Origin: Sabellastarte sp. h YS-2021
Taxonomy: Eukaryota > Annelida > Polychaeta > Sabellida > Sabellidae
Length of the DNA: 64,000 nucleotides
NCBI GenBank assembly: GCA_964017235.1
Contig: OZ024928.1
Coordinates: forward strand, 83,695,566 to 83,759,565
Direction: 5' to 3'
Shown: positions 12,001 to 21,900 of the stretch, in pieces
How the letters are laid out: every line of letters begins with the position of its first letter
How positions within the stretch are numbered: the first letter of the stretch is position 1
Program-made: the position numbers and the translations under genes
The notes under the pieces: model-generated
The model's input: the letters and a program-made list of their open reading frames with translations, nothing else
Databases searched by the model: none
What the model was told of the DNA's origin: nothing

Positions 12001-15000
12001 GTCGAAAATTTCGACGAAATCGCTCATCTCGCACGGTTAAGGAGATAGAAGCAAATTTGTGTTTTGCCATTTTTGGCAAAAATTCGAAAATTCAAAATGG
12101 CCGCCATTTTTGGGGAGGGGAAAATTTTTTGAAAATTGCAAATATTACATTCCTTAGATACCCTGTGGGTCGAAAATTTTGACGAAATCGCTCTATCTCT
12201 TACGGTTTCTGAGATATTAGCAAATTACTCAAAAGTAGTACTGAAAATACACAATGAAGTACCTAAATGGCTATTACTCATGTACTGACAAAGCTATCAG
12301 TCCCAAATGCAATACCAAGCGAGCTATGGACATAACAATCTTGTATTCAAAATTGTAGTAAAATATCTTTAATTATTTTGGCTTAAATGCACGGAAACCA
12401 ATGGGTACTGAAAATAGCTGTACTTAAGTATTACTCAGTAAGCAAAAGAGGTACAACAGCCAAAAGCAATCCCAAGCAAGCTACTGACCCAATAAGCCTG
12501 CATACCAAATTTGGTGACAATAGCTCTAATACTTTTCCTTTAAATGAGCGGAAACCATGCGTGACGCCGGACATCGGACGCCGGACGCCGGACATCGGAC
12601 AACGGACATCGGACGGCGAAAAAAGCAAAAATAACATATCCACCCCCCAGGGGGGTGGACATAATTCTCTAAATGCAATAGTTTTCAAGTAACAGTGAGA
12701 ACCTGAAATTAGCTATTACTCAGCTATGCCATGACATACAGGTCTGCAAATTCACTGTTATAGCTGATCCAAAAGTAGGTGAACAACATATTTAAACAAA
12801 ACACTCTAAATGCAATAGTTTTCAAGTTACATCTAATTTACTCAACATTATAAAGACCGGAATTGCGCAGACCACACAAAACAATGCAGTGTGCATATTT
12901 TTGCGTACATTTATCTGAGGCAATAAATGGACAATCGCCGATAATAATGAACCAAACGATACACACAAAATATAGTGCGACAAATAGGTGTGTAAACAAC
13001 ATATTTACAATAATATTTATGGATTGATAAAAGAAACCGGTCTTTATAATAGAAATAAAGTCCTCAGGTTCATACTTTATGACCTTTTTAAAAGGACAAT
13101 ACTGTCTTATAGAGGTCATAAAGAACTCACCCTTGGACTTTATTTCTACAGTGAGAACCTGAAAGTTAGTAGCTATTGCTCAGCTATGCCATGAGCTACA
13201 GGTGTGTAAATTCACTTTGTTATAGCTGACCCAAAAGTAGGTGAACAACATATTTATAGAAAATACTTTAAATGCAATATTTTTCAAGTTACAACTGATT
13301 TACTCAACAGGTAGAATCTCACAATAGCTATTGCTCAGCTATCTCCAATTTTACAATGTTATAGCTAATTCAAAAGCAGATGAATAACATATTTCAACAG
13401 AATTCTCTAAATGCAACAGTTTTGGAGTAACAACTGATTCACTCAACAGAGAAAACCTCAAAGTAGCTATTGCTTAGCTATGTAATGAGCTACAGGTCTG
13501 CAACCTTAACAAGCTGACACAAAAGCATTTTTAAGTTAAGAGTCCAGAAACGGAAATGTCGACGGACAGAAAAACAGACAAACGAACAGACAAAATTACA
13601 CCAATTTCAAAGCAACTTAGCTATGATGGTGATCTATCTCCCTGTCAAGTTTGAATTCGATTGGACAAAGCGTTTTCGAGTTAGAGTCCGGAAATGGAAA
13701 TGTGGATGGACAGACAAAGGGACAAATGAACCCACAGAATTACACCAATTTCGAAAGGAACCTAGCTATGATGTTGATCTATCTCCCTGTCAAGTTTGAA
13801 TTTGATTGGACAAAGCGTTTTCGAGTTAGAGTCCGGAAACGAAAATGTGGACGGACAGACAGACACATCAATCTAATAGGCAAGTTGGTTACATGCAACC
13901 CGACCAATGATAAGACTGTACCTTGGGAAGAAATTTCATTGCCTTTACTCTGAACATTGCTGGAATATTCTTGCACAACTACTTCAAATGGGAGAATGGT
14001 GAAGGTCACTCCAGTAACCAAAGTAAGCTGTAAAGAAGTGTTTATTTGTTTAAATGGTAAAGAAAAATAATTGTTTAATGGTAAAATGTTATGGCAACAA
14101 CTTTCTGTGTAAATTTGAAAAGAACAAAAACTAAAATAACATCTGCTTTCATTTAAACACAAACAGCCAGCATATAAAATTCTGATTTATGATATTTGCC
14201 GAGGAGCAATCTTATGAGTGATGCATTTTTCATGTATGTCTAGTGAGGGATGTCTTATTTTTATTATACAACATTTTCTATAAATAATAAGTAACGTAAG
14301 TCCATATTTAAAGACATGATGCAAAAAAGCTATGATATATAGTTGTACCAGTGAATATAAAAATTTCAATGCAACAAAAACAAGTAGGTCTGAAAAAATA
14401 CCTTTATCATAATGTATAGAACATATTTGTAGCTTACATAATTGATGAAGTATGAATGAAAAAAATTGAAACACTAATATAGTAAGTGGTGGTGGGAATA
14501 CGAAAAAACTATTACCTAGTCTGTATGTACCTGTATATTGGTCAAGTACCCCATGTGGTGGATATAAACTGTTTCAAATATATTTGTAATTGCAGTGAAT
14601 CTGAATTAAACCTGGTTTTATGAGAAAAGTTGCTGTCTGGTATTTTATCCTAAAAAGATTCTGTTAGATCTTTACATTTAAATTTTCCATAAATTCTGTT
14701 GTTTTATTTTCGCAATCTATTTGCAAAAATGTTGTTGGGTTTCCATTGTATTCTTGCTGGGTCATAACAAAATGTTAAACATTGCTTGTCAAAAGATGTA
14801 CTTTAAACTCACATTATAGTCATATGGGATCTTCAGAGTAACAAATACAGGACTTCTTGACAATGAAGTCATATAAAGGCGAATGACTGGATACTCTGCA
14901 AGCACACGGTTTTCAGGAAAAGCAAGGTAAAACATCCTTCCACTATTGCTCAAACCTGGTTGACAAAAAAAGAATATACACCTGCACAGAATTGCACCAA

Positions 15001-15143
15001 CATCAGATGACAAAGCACTGCTAAAAATAACATCAAATTGAGTTTCAGCAGATTTTATTTATTAAAAGTAATTCCATGCTAAAACACTCACCAGAGACAC
15101 TCCATGCAAGAAGAAAATGGACAAACAATACCAGCATTTTCAT
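5990..15143 (-). CDS. IgGFc-binding (FCGBP N-terminal domain) secreted protein, nine-exon model
   Basis: Spliced by eye on the minus strand: 15143-15092, 14955-14813, 14027-13922, 7809-7655, 7259-7145, 7094-7045, 6657-6450, 6192-6095 and a tentative last exon 6022-5990. All junctions use GT-AG and keep phase, giving about 319 residues. It starts with a hydrophobic signal peptide (MKMLVLFVHFLLAWSVSG). The rest follows the IgGFc-binding domain found at the N-terminus of human FCGBP and in many invertebrate secreted or adhesion proteins. Hallmarks are GRMFYLAFPENR, SSDSYMAFPVDTLGLQYYV, NHDLTGTYITASAPVAVFAG, DHMVEQVPTASTWGREFILA and TTLNTGQYVDIK. The product is probably extracellular, and its ligand is unknown. 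The 3' end is the weakest part: the gene may be truncated by the repeats and DIRS element that follow, or continue outside the window. Intron 3 is 6.1 kb of satellites. Confidence 0.75.
6095..6192 (-). CDS. IgGFc-binding gene exon 8
   Basis: Acceptor CTTTTTAG and donor AAAG|GTATTA. With exon 7 it reads RVFAKSNHTNIATRSY, then SWTTLNTGQYVDIK, in agreement with the family's 'T.LNAG.Y.E.' strand. Confidence 0.8.
6450..6657 (-). CDS. IgGFc-binding gene exon 7 (most conserved block)
   Basis: It encodes FQSNHDLTGTYITASAPVAV, FAGTVWTSVKSELMGDHMVE and QVPTASTWGREFILAPFANR. The DLTGT, PVAVFAG and EQ.P..STWG motifs are signatures of the IgGFc-binding domain. The donor TTTG|GTACAAG leaves phase 1. Confidence 0.88.
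7045..7094 (-). CDS. IgGFc-binding gene exon 6 (small)
   Basis: A 50-bp exon (acceptor CTTCAG, donor TTTTTT|GTATCA) bridges exons 5 and 7 in phase and supplies ISVSTFRVTLYEAHFF, the expected segment just before DLTGT. The intron separating it from exon 5 is only 50 bp, so this exon is the least certain internal one. Confidence 0.55.
7145..7259 (-). CDS. IgGFc-binding gene exon 5
   Basis: Acceptor ATTTAG and donor GGCT|GTAAAA. It encodes GPTEVVVLGTLDNTVVNITL followed by PDAAVDSLSFLKTIADFG, matching the 'N.T.V.I.LP' strand of the family. Confidence 0.75.
7320..7351 (+). repeat. T/G homopolymer run in intron 4
   Basis: About 23 T followed by about 10 G lie inside the 395-bp intron 4 (7260-7654), which otherwise shows no feature. 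Confidence 0.9.
7655..7809 (-). CDS. IgGFc-binding gene exon 4
   Basis: Acceptor TTTCAG and donor CAA|GTGAGT. It encodes GMIIESTDFINIQVGQ and SSDSYMAFPVDTLGLQYYVV, the strongly conserved 'SSD.Y...P...LG..Y.V' core of the domain. Confidence 0.85.
7963..8465. mobile_element. Short hairpin/TIR element with two S9 monomers (intron 3)
   Basis: The left end AAAAGGCGGGTTGCG (about 7963) is complementary to CGCAACCCACCTAAAA at the right (about 8450). The right end folds as GGGTT...AACCC. Between them are about two copies of a 150-bp repeat (S9) with AATTTCAAAAGCAACTTAGC and GCGTTTTTCGAGTTAGAGTC. The short inverted ends plus a terminal hairpin resemble non-autonomous Helentron-like elements, by inference. 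Confidence 0.5.
8836..12232. repeat. Satellite S2: 169-bp monomer, about 20 copies
   Basis: ATGGCCGCC recurs at 9901, 10070, 10239 and 10408, exactly 169 bp apart, and the array runs about 3.4 kb inside intron 3 of the IgGFc-binding gene. Each monomer has GAAATCGCTCTATCTCGCAC, GGTTAAGGAGATAGAAGC, TTTTGCCATTTTTGGCAAAA (palindromic) and AAAATGGCCGCCATTTTT. Variant monomers recur at 507 bp (three units; for example 9828, 10335, 10842) and 676 bp (four units), so higher-order structure is present. Small open frames in every monomer come from the regular period and are not genes. Confidence 0.95.
12233..12664. other. Intron sequence with diverged monomers and CGGACATCGGACGC minisatellite
   Basis: Two degenerate blocks like satellite S3 or S9 are followed at about 12560-12615 by short GC-rich repeats of the type CGGACATCGGACGCC. 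A palindrome CCACCCCCCAGGGGGGTGG lies at about 12640-12658. No coding signal is seen. Confidence 0.6.
12665..13535. repeat. S3-type satellite monomers, interrupted
   Basis: Single S3 units (GCAATAGTTTTCAAGT, GCTATTACTCAGCTATGCC, AGCTGANCCAAAAGTAGGTG) occur at about 12668-12850 and 13145-13530. They are separated by about 300 bp at 12850-13140 whose ends, AAGACCGGAATTGCGCAG and ACCGGTCTTTATAATAG, are partly complementary and suggest a small inserted inverted-repeat element. Confidence 0.7.
13535..13905. repeat. S9 repeat, about 150-bp monomers, with hairpin end
   Basis: Two to three copies contain CCAATTTCAAAGCAACTTAG, GTCAAGTTTGAATTCGATTG and GCGTTTTCGAGTTAGAGTCC. They are followed by ATCAATCTAATAGGC and a GGTTACATGCAACC stem, the same right end as the element at 7963-8465. 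Confidence 0.75.
13922..14027 (-). CDS. IgGFc-binding gene exon 3
   Basis: Acceptor TTCTTTACAG and donor CAAG|GTACAG. It encodes LTLVTGVTFTILPFEVVVQE through NEISSQ and ends in phase 1, which joins exon 4 to give SSQGMIIESTDF. It lies immediately beside a diverged 150-bp repeat that also contributes open frames. Confidence 0.75.
14028..14812 (-). other. Intron 2 of the IgGFc-binding gene
   Basis: AT-rich sequence of 785 bp between two well-supported exons. I see no repeat or coding signal in it. Confidence 0.6.
14813..14955 (-). CDS. IgGFc-binding gene exon 2
   Basis: The exon is bounded by an acceptor (CAACCAG|GTTTGAGC) and a donor (AAT|GTGAGT). It completes the Gly codon of exon 1 and encodes GLSNSGRMFYLAFPENRVLA, ending in IPYDYN. 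This is the start of the domain, where the family reads 'GTEFhhhFhEN..'. Confidence 0.8.
15092..15143 (-). CDS. IgGFc-binding gene exon 1 (signal peptide)
   Basis: ATG at 15143-15141 is followed by 17 codons plus one base, encoding MKMLVLFVHFLLAWSVS, and a consensus donor (TCTG|GTGAG). The short basic start and hydrophobic core are a typical signal peptide. A pyrimidine-rich stretch ending in AG just upstream of the ATG could be an acceptor of a 5' UTR exon. Confidence 0.75.
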
Positions 15144-16105
15144 ACTGTTTTACAAAGAAAACACTTGTAACCATTGCTCAATATTTTTGTAGAAATTCAA
15201 CATCACAATCCCATGTTACTCAGCCAAAAAGATTTCTAATCATGATACAAGTTATGTTGTCCACATCTATGTATTAAATTAATCCCCTATTTTCACAATA
15301 CACTTTATCGAAACTATCCAACAGCTTAACCACATATGTTTTGACTGTTTTAACGATTTTCCACAAGGAACACTTAATTATTGAATGAAATAGCCCTCAA
15401 TGGTGTCAAACATTTGATGCAAGTAATGGTCGAATGAGTGCATATTAAGAAGCAAGGGTGATGAATATTTCATAACTAATATTCTTTTGATTAATCTGCA
15501 ACTAGTTGAAAGCATGTTTGTGATTGAGCATCAGCACGCCATGATTTTTCCACATCTATTGCAAATTAAGAACATTAATTCTTTTACCACAAGTAACCTT
15601 TTAGTTTATTTTCTCTTCAATTTCTCTTTCAAGTTTCTAGCTTATATCCCGGCTATCACAAATATATTGTTGCATATATTTTCCCTTTTACAAGGGGTTC
15701 AACTTCTAGTTCATCAGGCTTTGTTCATCTATTCATAAAACAGAAATCACTTGGAGTTAGTTTTGCTTTCAATGCACCTAGTGTGGAGCAATCTGCCCAA
15801 TGATATTTGCCCATCCTCCTCTGTTGCCTCTTCCAGAAAGAAACTTAAATCTTGTCTCTTCTAAAAACATATCATAGTCCTTCATTTACCCAACATCTAT
15901 GTTTTGCTGACCTTTTTCCTCATCCCTGGATATTGAAATTTTAAAGGGGAACTCCATTCCTGTATGGCAAATCCACTCTGTTACAAAAAATCTGTCCAGC
16001 TTTCTAGACTCCCTGCATGTGGATTTTTATTTCCTTCCAACACATTCTTATCAAGCTCTAAAACCCATAATGATGAAGATACAAGCCAAAAATAAAACAG
16101 TCAAT
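15144..16105. other. Intergenic, upstream of the IgGFc-binding gene
   Basis: No recognisable coding region or clear promoter motif was found. At about 15940-16095 one diverged S1-like block (TCCAGCTTTCTAGACTCC, AATGATGAAGATACAAGCC) is present. Confidence 0.5.
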
Positions 16106-17906
16106 CAGTGCCCGTGAATGGGCCGGAGTTACAACTGATTTACTCAACAGAGAGAATCTCAAAGTAGCTTTTGCTCAGCTATCTCATGAACTACAGGTCT
16201 ACAATTTTACTATGTTATAGCTGACCCATAAGTAGATGAATAACATATTTTAATAAAACTCTCTAAATGCCACAGTTTTCGAGTTATAAGTGATTTACTC
16301 AGCAGTGAGAACCTCGAAGTAGCTATTGCTCCAATTTGCAATGAGCTACAGGTCTACAATTGTACTATGTTATATCTGACCCAGAAGTAGGTGAACAACA
16401 TATTTAAAGAAAATACTCTAAATGCAACAGTTTTCAAGTTACAACCAATTTATTGAACAGCAATACTCTGAAAGTAGCTATAGCTCAGTTATGTAATGAG
16501 CTATAGCTCTGTAATTTTACCATGTTATAGCTGACCCAAAAGTAGGTGAACAACATATTTAAACAAAATACTGCAAATGAAAAAGTTTTCAAGTTACATC
16601 TGATTTACTCAACAGTGACAACCAGAAAACAGCTCTTGCTTAGCTGTGTAATGAGCTACAGGTCTGCAATTTCACTATGTTATAGCTGACCAAAAATTAC
16701 ATCAATAACATATTAAAATAAAATACTCCAGATGCAATAGTTTTTGAGTTACAACTGATTTACTCAACAGTGATAACCTCCAAGTAGCTATTCCTAAGCT
16801 ATGCAATGAGCTATATGTCTGTAATTTCACTATGTTATAGCTGACCCAAAAGTAGGTGAACAACATATTTTAACAAAATACTGTAAATGCAATAGTTTTC
16901 AAGTTACAACTGATTTACTCAAGAGTGAAAACCTCAAAGTAGCTACTGCTCAACTATGCCATGAGCTACAGGTTTGCAATTTCACTATCTTATAGCTGAC
17001 CCAATGGGAGGTGAATAACATATTTTAACAAAATACTGTAAATGCAATATTTTTGAGTTACAACTGATTTACTCAACATTGGGAACCTGAAAATAGCTAT
17101 TGCTCAGCTATATAATGAACTACAGGTCTGCAATTTCACTATGTTACAGCTGACCAAAAATTAGGTGAATAACATATTTAAACAAAATACTCTAAATGCA
17201 ATAGTTTTCAAGTTACAACTGATTTACTCAACAGTGATAACCTGAAAGTAGCTATTACTCATCAATGCAATGAGCTACAGGTCTGAAATTTTACTATGTT
17301 TTAGCTGAGCCAAAAGTAGCTGAATAACATATTTATACAAAATTCTGTATATGCAATATTTTTCAAGTTATAGGTGATTTTACTCATTATGGAGGTACTC
17401 AAAAGTCAGAAAGTAGCTATTACTCACTTAGCTATTCGGATAGACACCCAAGTTACTGAAAAGTAGCTGAATAACATATTTTAACAAAATGCTCTATATG
17501 CAATACTTTTCAAGTTAGAAGTGATTTAGTGCATGATTTCATGAATCTTAATGCAATGAAAATTATTTAAAAAATTCATAAACAAAATAATTAAGAAAGA
17601 TCCAGGTCTAATAATCACACAAGATAATCTACTAGTGGCCTAGTACATATATGCAAGATATGAGAAAAATCTCTGCAATAGTCAGTGAGAAAATTGTGAT
17701 AAAGTGTTGAAATTTTCACACTTTGGGTGGGGGTACCTGACTTGTAATGGCTCTGGGGAACAGATGAACAAACAGATCTGCATGCCTTGAACAATTTTTC
17801 ATCCTCGATAGTTAAGGTATCTTTTTAAAAAAAAATAGCATGTCTCTGGGTCTTGTAGTTTAGGAGAAGTTGTTCACGTGGACAACGCCGCAGAGTGACG
17901 ACATAA
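16105..17906. mobile_element. Satellite-carrying element, copy C (S3 array plus conserved right end)
   Basis: The left edge has a decayed hairpin (AGTGCCCGTGAATGGGCC). It is followed by about nine S3 monomers of roughly 155 bp (16125-17545) with the core GCAATAGTTTTCAAGTTACA and AACTGATTTACTCAACAGTG. The right arm is shared with copies A and B: GCATGATTTCATGAATC, CTAGTACATATATGCAAGAT, GGTGGGGGTACC, GCATGCCTTGAACAATTTTT, and the end GCCGCAGAGTGACGACATAA. No protein is encoded, so it is a non-autonomous element. Confidence 0.75.
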
Positions 17907-18018
17907 AAATCTGTGATTTTACAACCCCAGTTTGACTTATGGGGGAGGCGGGGTGTGTTCCATCACTCCCAAAATCTAGTGAACTTGAGATATTTATATC
18001 ATTAATGTGCATGTAAAA

Positions 18019-18046
18019 TCAAAATCTACTGCAATAAGTAGATTTT
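18019..18046. other. Perfect hairpin, 10-bp stem
   Basis: AAAATCTACT and AGTAGATTTT flank a six-base loop. It lies just beyond element copy C, and its role is unknown. Confidence 0.85.
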
Positions 18047-18114
18047 GCTAATTTCAGTCCCAGAGAAGCTTATTTCCCAATGAAGATATCCTGCATAGCA
18101 AACACTTAACCAAA

Positions 18115-18142
18115 GTATCCACCGGATGGATCCGGTGGATAC
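18115..18142. other. Perfect 13-bp inverted repeat with 2-bp centre
   Basis: GTATCCACCGGAT, GG, ATCCGGTGGATAC. The sequence after it (GTGGATACAATGAT) matches the S3-array junction in copy B at 50757, where a shorter TATCCAGTGGATA remains. This suggests a hairpin terminus of the same element group. Confidence 0.85.
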
Positions 18143-18388
18143 AATGATGGAGTATATTATTTGAAAATGCATTCAGACCTCCTAAATGATGTTTGTGCTA
18201 ACAAAGTTACCATATTGTTTTTGCATATTTAATATGACCTCAAAATATCAAGATTTTGAGATCAAACTTAGATATAATATTCCTTTTTCAGGCTTTCAAA
18301 TCATTTGAATCAAATGTGGTATAAGTGGTGGGGGAAGGGGGAAGTGCATAAAATAAATACAAATACCTATTACTGAAATTGTATAAAA

Positions 18389-18394
18389 TTTATT
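18389..18394 (-). promoter_or_regulatory. Polyadenylation signal AATAAA of ZNRD2
   Basis: AATAAA on the minus strand lies 35 bp after the ZNRD2 stop codon, a normal position for the signal. Confidence 0.6.
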
Positions 18395-18428
18395 CAAGAC
18401 ACAGACAATGTGATAAGTTTTTCAAATA

Positions 18429-18955
18429 TTACATTTCATCTGTAGCTTCACTGCTACCAGTAGTCTGCAATACCCTCAATGTTTCACCACACGTTTTAAT
18501 CAGTTCACACACACTCTTACTGTACTCAACACTGTTGGACTGTGCAAGTTCTCTACTCGCCCACATCATTTTCTCCTCTACACTCTGGACAACACATTGA
18601 TTTACTGGATAAAACATTGCATGACCTTTGGTCATCATCGGAGATCTTACTGAACCATTTTGTATTGTATTACGGCTGCTAACTCTGGCCCTAACATCCT
18701 CTGGTTTATTACTCATCTCAGTGTGAGGCAGGTCTGACATGCAGGAGCTTTGTTTGTCATCCCTCTCCAAAGACAACTGGGGCTGAGGGCAGGAGGATCT
18801 CTGAGAATGAATACCACTGCTACTGTAGCTTGTGGGTATATCTTGCATTCTTACTTCATTCAAGCAAGGCAGATTCCCCAATCTCTCGGTACCAGTTTGG
18901 TCTTCTCTCTGTGACTGCTCTGCTGCTTGCCTAAGGGCAGCCTCTTGATTTAAAG
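18429..18955 (-). CDS. ZNRD2: ZNRD2 exon 4 (terminal)
   Basis: Acceptor TTCATCAG joins the G left by exon 3 to give DDPALNQEAALRQAAEQ, the conserved 'NPALNAQAAL' junction. A Ser/Gln-rich linker follows. The conserved C-terminal helical segment (EEKMMWASRELAQ, VCELIKTCGETLRVLQ) ends in TTGSSEATDEM and the stop. Confidence 0.93.
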
Positions 18956-21900
18956 CTGATGAAAAGACAATAAAAGGTACATCTGCAGTGTTGTACAATG
19001 ATGCTTGTTTAGAAACTATTAACTCTTTTATGCTAGACCTTAAGGGACCAAGAAGATATATTTATTTAGCCAGGAATTCCAGTACACATGGTAAATGTAA
19101 CAAGAAAAGTCCAACTGGTGTCCTGATATTACCACTTTCCATGGCATTCTGATTTACAGAGTTCCACTGAAAAGTGGTTTAATGATACAAAGTAAACGCG
19201 GAAAAATTACTGATATAAAGAATTTACCCAATGAAAGATTTAATTTCCAAAAGATATCTCTAAAAAAAACATAACATCAGTCTTAAAAGACATGTGTACA
19301 ACATCTGTACATACTGGCACTCAGAGAAATACAGGATATCAGCACCACAGGCATAGATAGCCATTGCTTTTATAAAATAGAATATACATAACAGAATATT
19401 GTGGCCAGAATATTTTATATCACTGGTACTTTGTCAATGGATTATAGAATTTTAAACTTTGCAATGGATTATAGAATTTTAAACTATTAAAAATTAAAAA
19501 TTGTCTCCTACTACATGCAAATATCTGTATTGGAAAAGAATAAGTGTAAATCCCTGGGAAAAATACCTGGATCATCTTTAACTGTGTCAGAATCTAATTC
19601 CACACATGCCACACAATAATCAATGTCTTGTTTACTGCGAAGTAATATAGTCTGAAATAAATATAAGAAAATAGCATCAGAGACCCTTTCAGGATAAAAC
19701 TGACAGTGTAAGTTATGTAAGGGTGCAGGACAACTAACACTTAAGAAAGAGAAAATGTTTGTAAAGAGGAAGTATCAAAACAACACAATTTAATAGTACA
19801 ATCAGCAAAGATGATAGCATTAACTTGTAAACTGAATATAATGAAACTGTAAAATTTATTAATTAATCTACTTATTAATTTTACTGGAATGGCACTATTA
19901 GGTGAAAGTACACATGATAACTAGTTGCACCAATCCACACAGCTTTGTGATTGGGGAAATATGTCTTACTGAGTCCAGGTCAAAGGTCACACCAAGCTCA
20001 CAATATGACATTGCACAACCAATATACCTTCCAAATAATAACTTCCAACACCTTCTGTTTTCCCAAGTTATAACCTGAACATAATAATAAAGGTCAAGGT
20101 CACTAGAACAAAGTCAAAGGTTAAACCAAGACTGCACCATTATGCTACACACTGACACCCCCATTCCCACCCCCACCCCAATGTTGCCATAAAGTATGAA
20201 CTTCTTACACCTTATGGTTTCTGAGATCCTGCATGGACAATATTTTCCAACCTCCACCAGAATGTCAAAAATAATACCCGCCAGCCTTTAAAGACTGTCG
20301 GGTCTTGAAACAAATTTTTAATTATTGACCTTGACCTCAGATATAACCTTAACACAAAATGAGCCCTACCCCGGGAAATAAAATTTAATTTTTTTAACAT
20401 GTTTTTCCACACTGGGCTTTTCAATATCTTACAAATTGGGATTCTGTCTATGGGGGGGTCTTGTCTAAATAGGCATTTGAGCAAGGCATATCCTGTTCTT
20501 CACAGTTCTAGCACTGTGGCTTAATGGGTAAATTCTTTGAACCTTGGTTCAATCCCAGGTGCAAATAGATACAAAGTGGCTCAAATGGGCACTTAAAATG
20601 GTGTTCTTTTGACATTGGGTCCTGACCCTAGTGGCAGGCTGAAGAACTCCAGGGACAATGACAAACGGTCAACCCCGAGACTCTGTGTTTTAGTCAGGGG
20701 AATGTTAGTTACTAGAGAAAATGTACTGTATTTGTGCAGTCAGGATGGATCAAATAGAGCTTTGAGTTCTGCAACAACCTGCATCTTTTGTAGTTTTTGA
20801 TGAAGTATCAACTAGAAAAATGTTTTTGCTCACAAAAACGAAGCGGCCCTGATGAAAAAGTGCGAAGTAAGCCGTAAAAGATGTCAAGATATGCATCACA
20901 AGGAATAGAAAATGTAAAGTTTATTGCATTGTGTATGTTACCATATTTAACAAATGAAAGAACGACCACAGCTTGGCAGAAGAGAAATTGTAGGTGTAAA
21001 ATTTACTTCTCAAAAGAATGTATGTCCGATGCGCAAAAAAAATGCCTCCTGGAAAAAATGCCTCCTAGAAAATATGCCTCCTAGGAAATATGCCTCCTAG
21101 AATGAATGCCTCCTGAATATTTTGTGACCAGGAAAAATACCTCCTAAGAAAAAAGTTCTTTCAAGTATTATAACACTACAGGTTCACATTACAACTTCAG
21201 AGGCATCTTCATTTTTTCCACTTGAGTCTTATAGTCGCCAATGCCTGTCAAAAATTCACAGTCTTTTACCCATTTTGCTTAGCTGTACAAAGGTATGTAA
21301 GTTTCTCTTGTAAGGTTTTGCTGGTGCTTCTCACTCTTTTGGCTGGCTGCTCATCCCTGGTTTCCATTATGACAGGTGTCGTGTTTTTCTTGTAATTACA
21401 TTTCTGCCCCTCCTAGTGCATCTAACTGCGATAAACTCCTTACAGAGGGGATAACCTATGTTGTAATTTGATTAGAATGCATATTGTAAGCCACAACTAT
21501 TTCATCAAGAAACCTCACAGCCATAAATCCTGCTTTTAAACTGGTCCAGAGTACAGCTGAAGGGATACCCTTTCAAGAAGATATTTGTAAATTGTACTTC
21601 ATGATATTGTACGTTCTGGTTTTGACTGTACATATCTGAAATTAACATGTTTTTGATATTATATGTTATAGGTTTCATATGTAACATGTTTTCAAGTTGA
21701 AATAACTTTTTATTCTCAGGAGGCTTTTTTTCCTAGTCACAAAATATCCAGGAGGCATTCTTTCTAGGAGGCATTATTTCCAGGAGGCATTTTTTTCTGT
21801 GAGGCATTTTGTCCAGGAGGCATTTTTTTTCCCGGATTCTGTATGTCCTACATTCTTTGGTAATGTTCTCGGAGAAGAGGTCTCAAGTGAAAGGGTACAC

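Noticed and set aside
8951-12182. Series of similar 60-80 residue open frames on both strands
   Set aside because: They recur with the 169-bp satellite period and begin and end at the same monomer positions, so they are a by-product of the repeat rather than genes.
15487-15738. Plus-strand 83-residue frame with hydrophobic stretches
   Set aside because: AT-rich chance frame without homology, splice partners or a conserved start.
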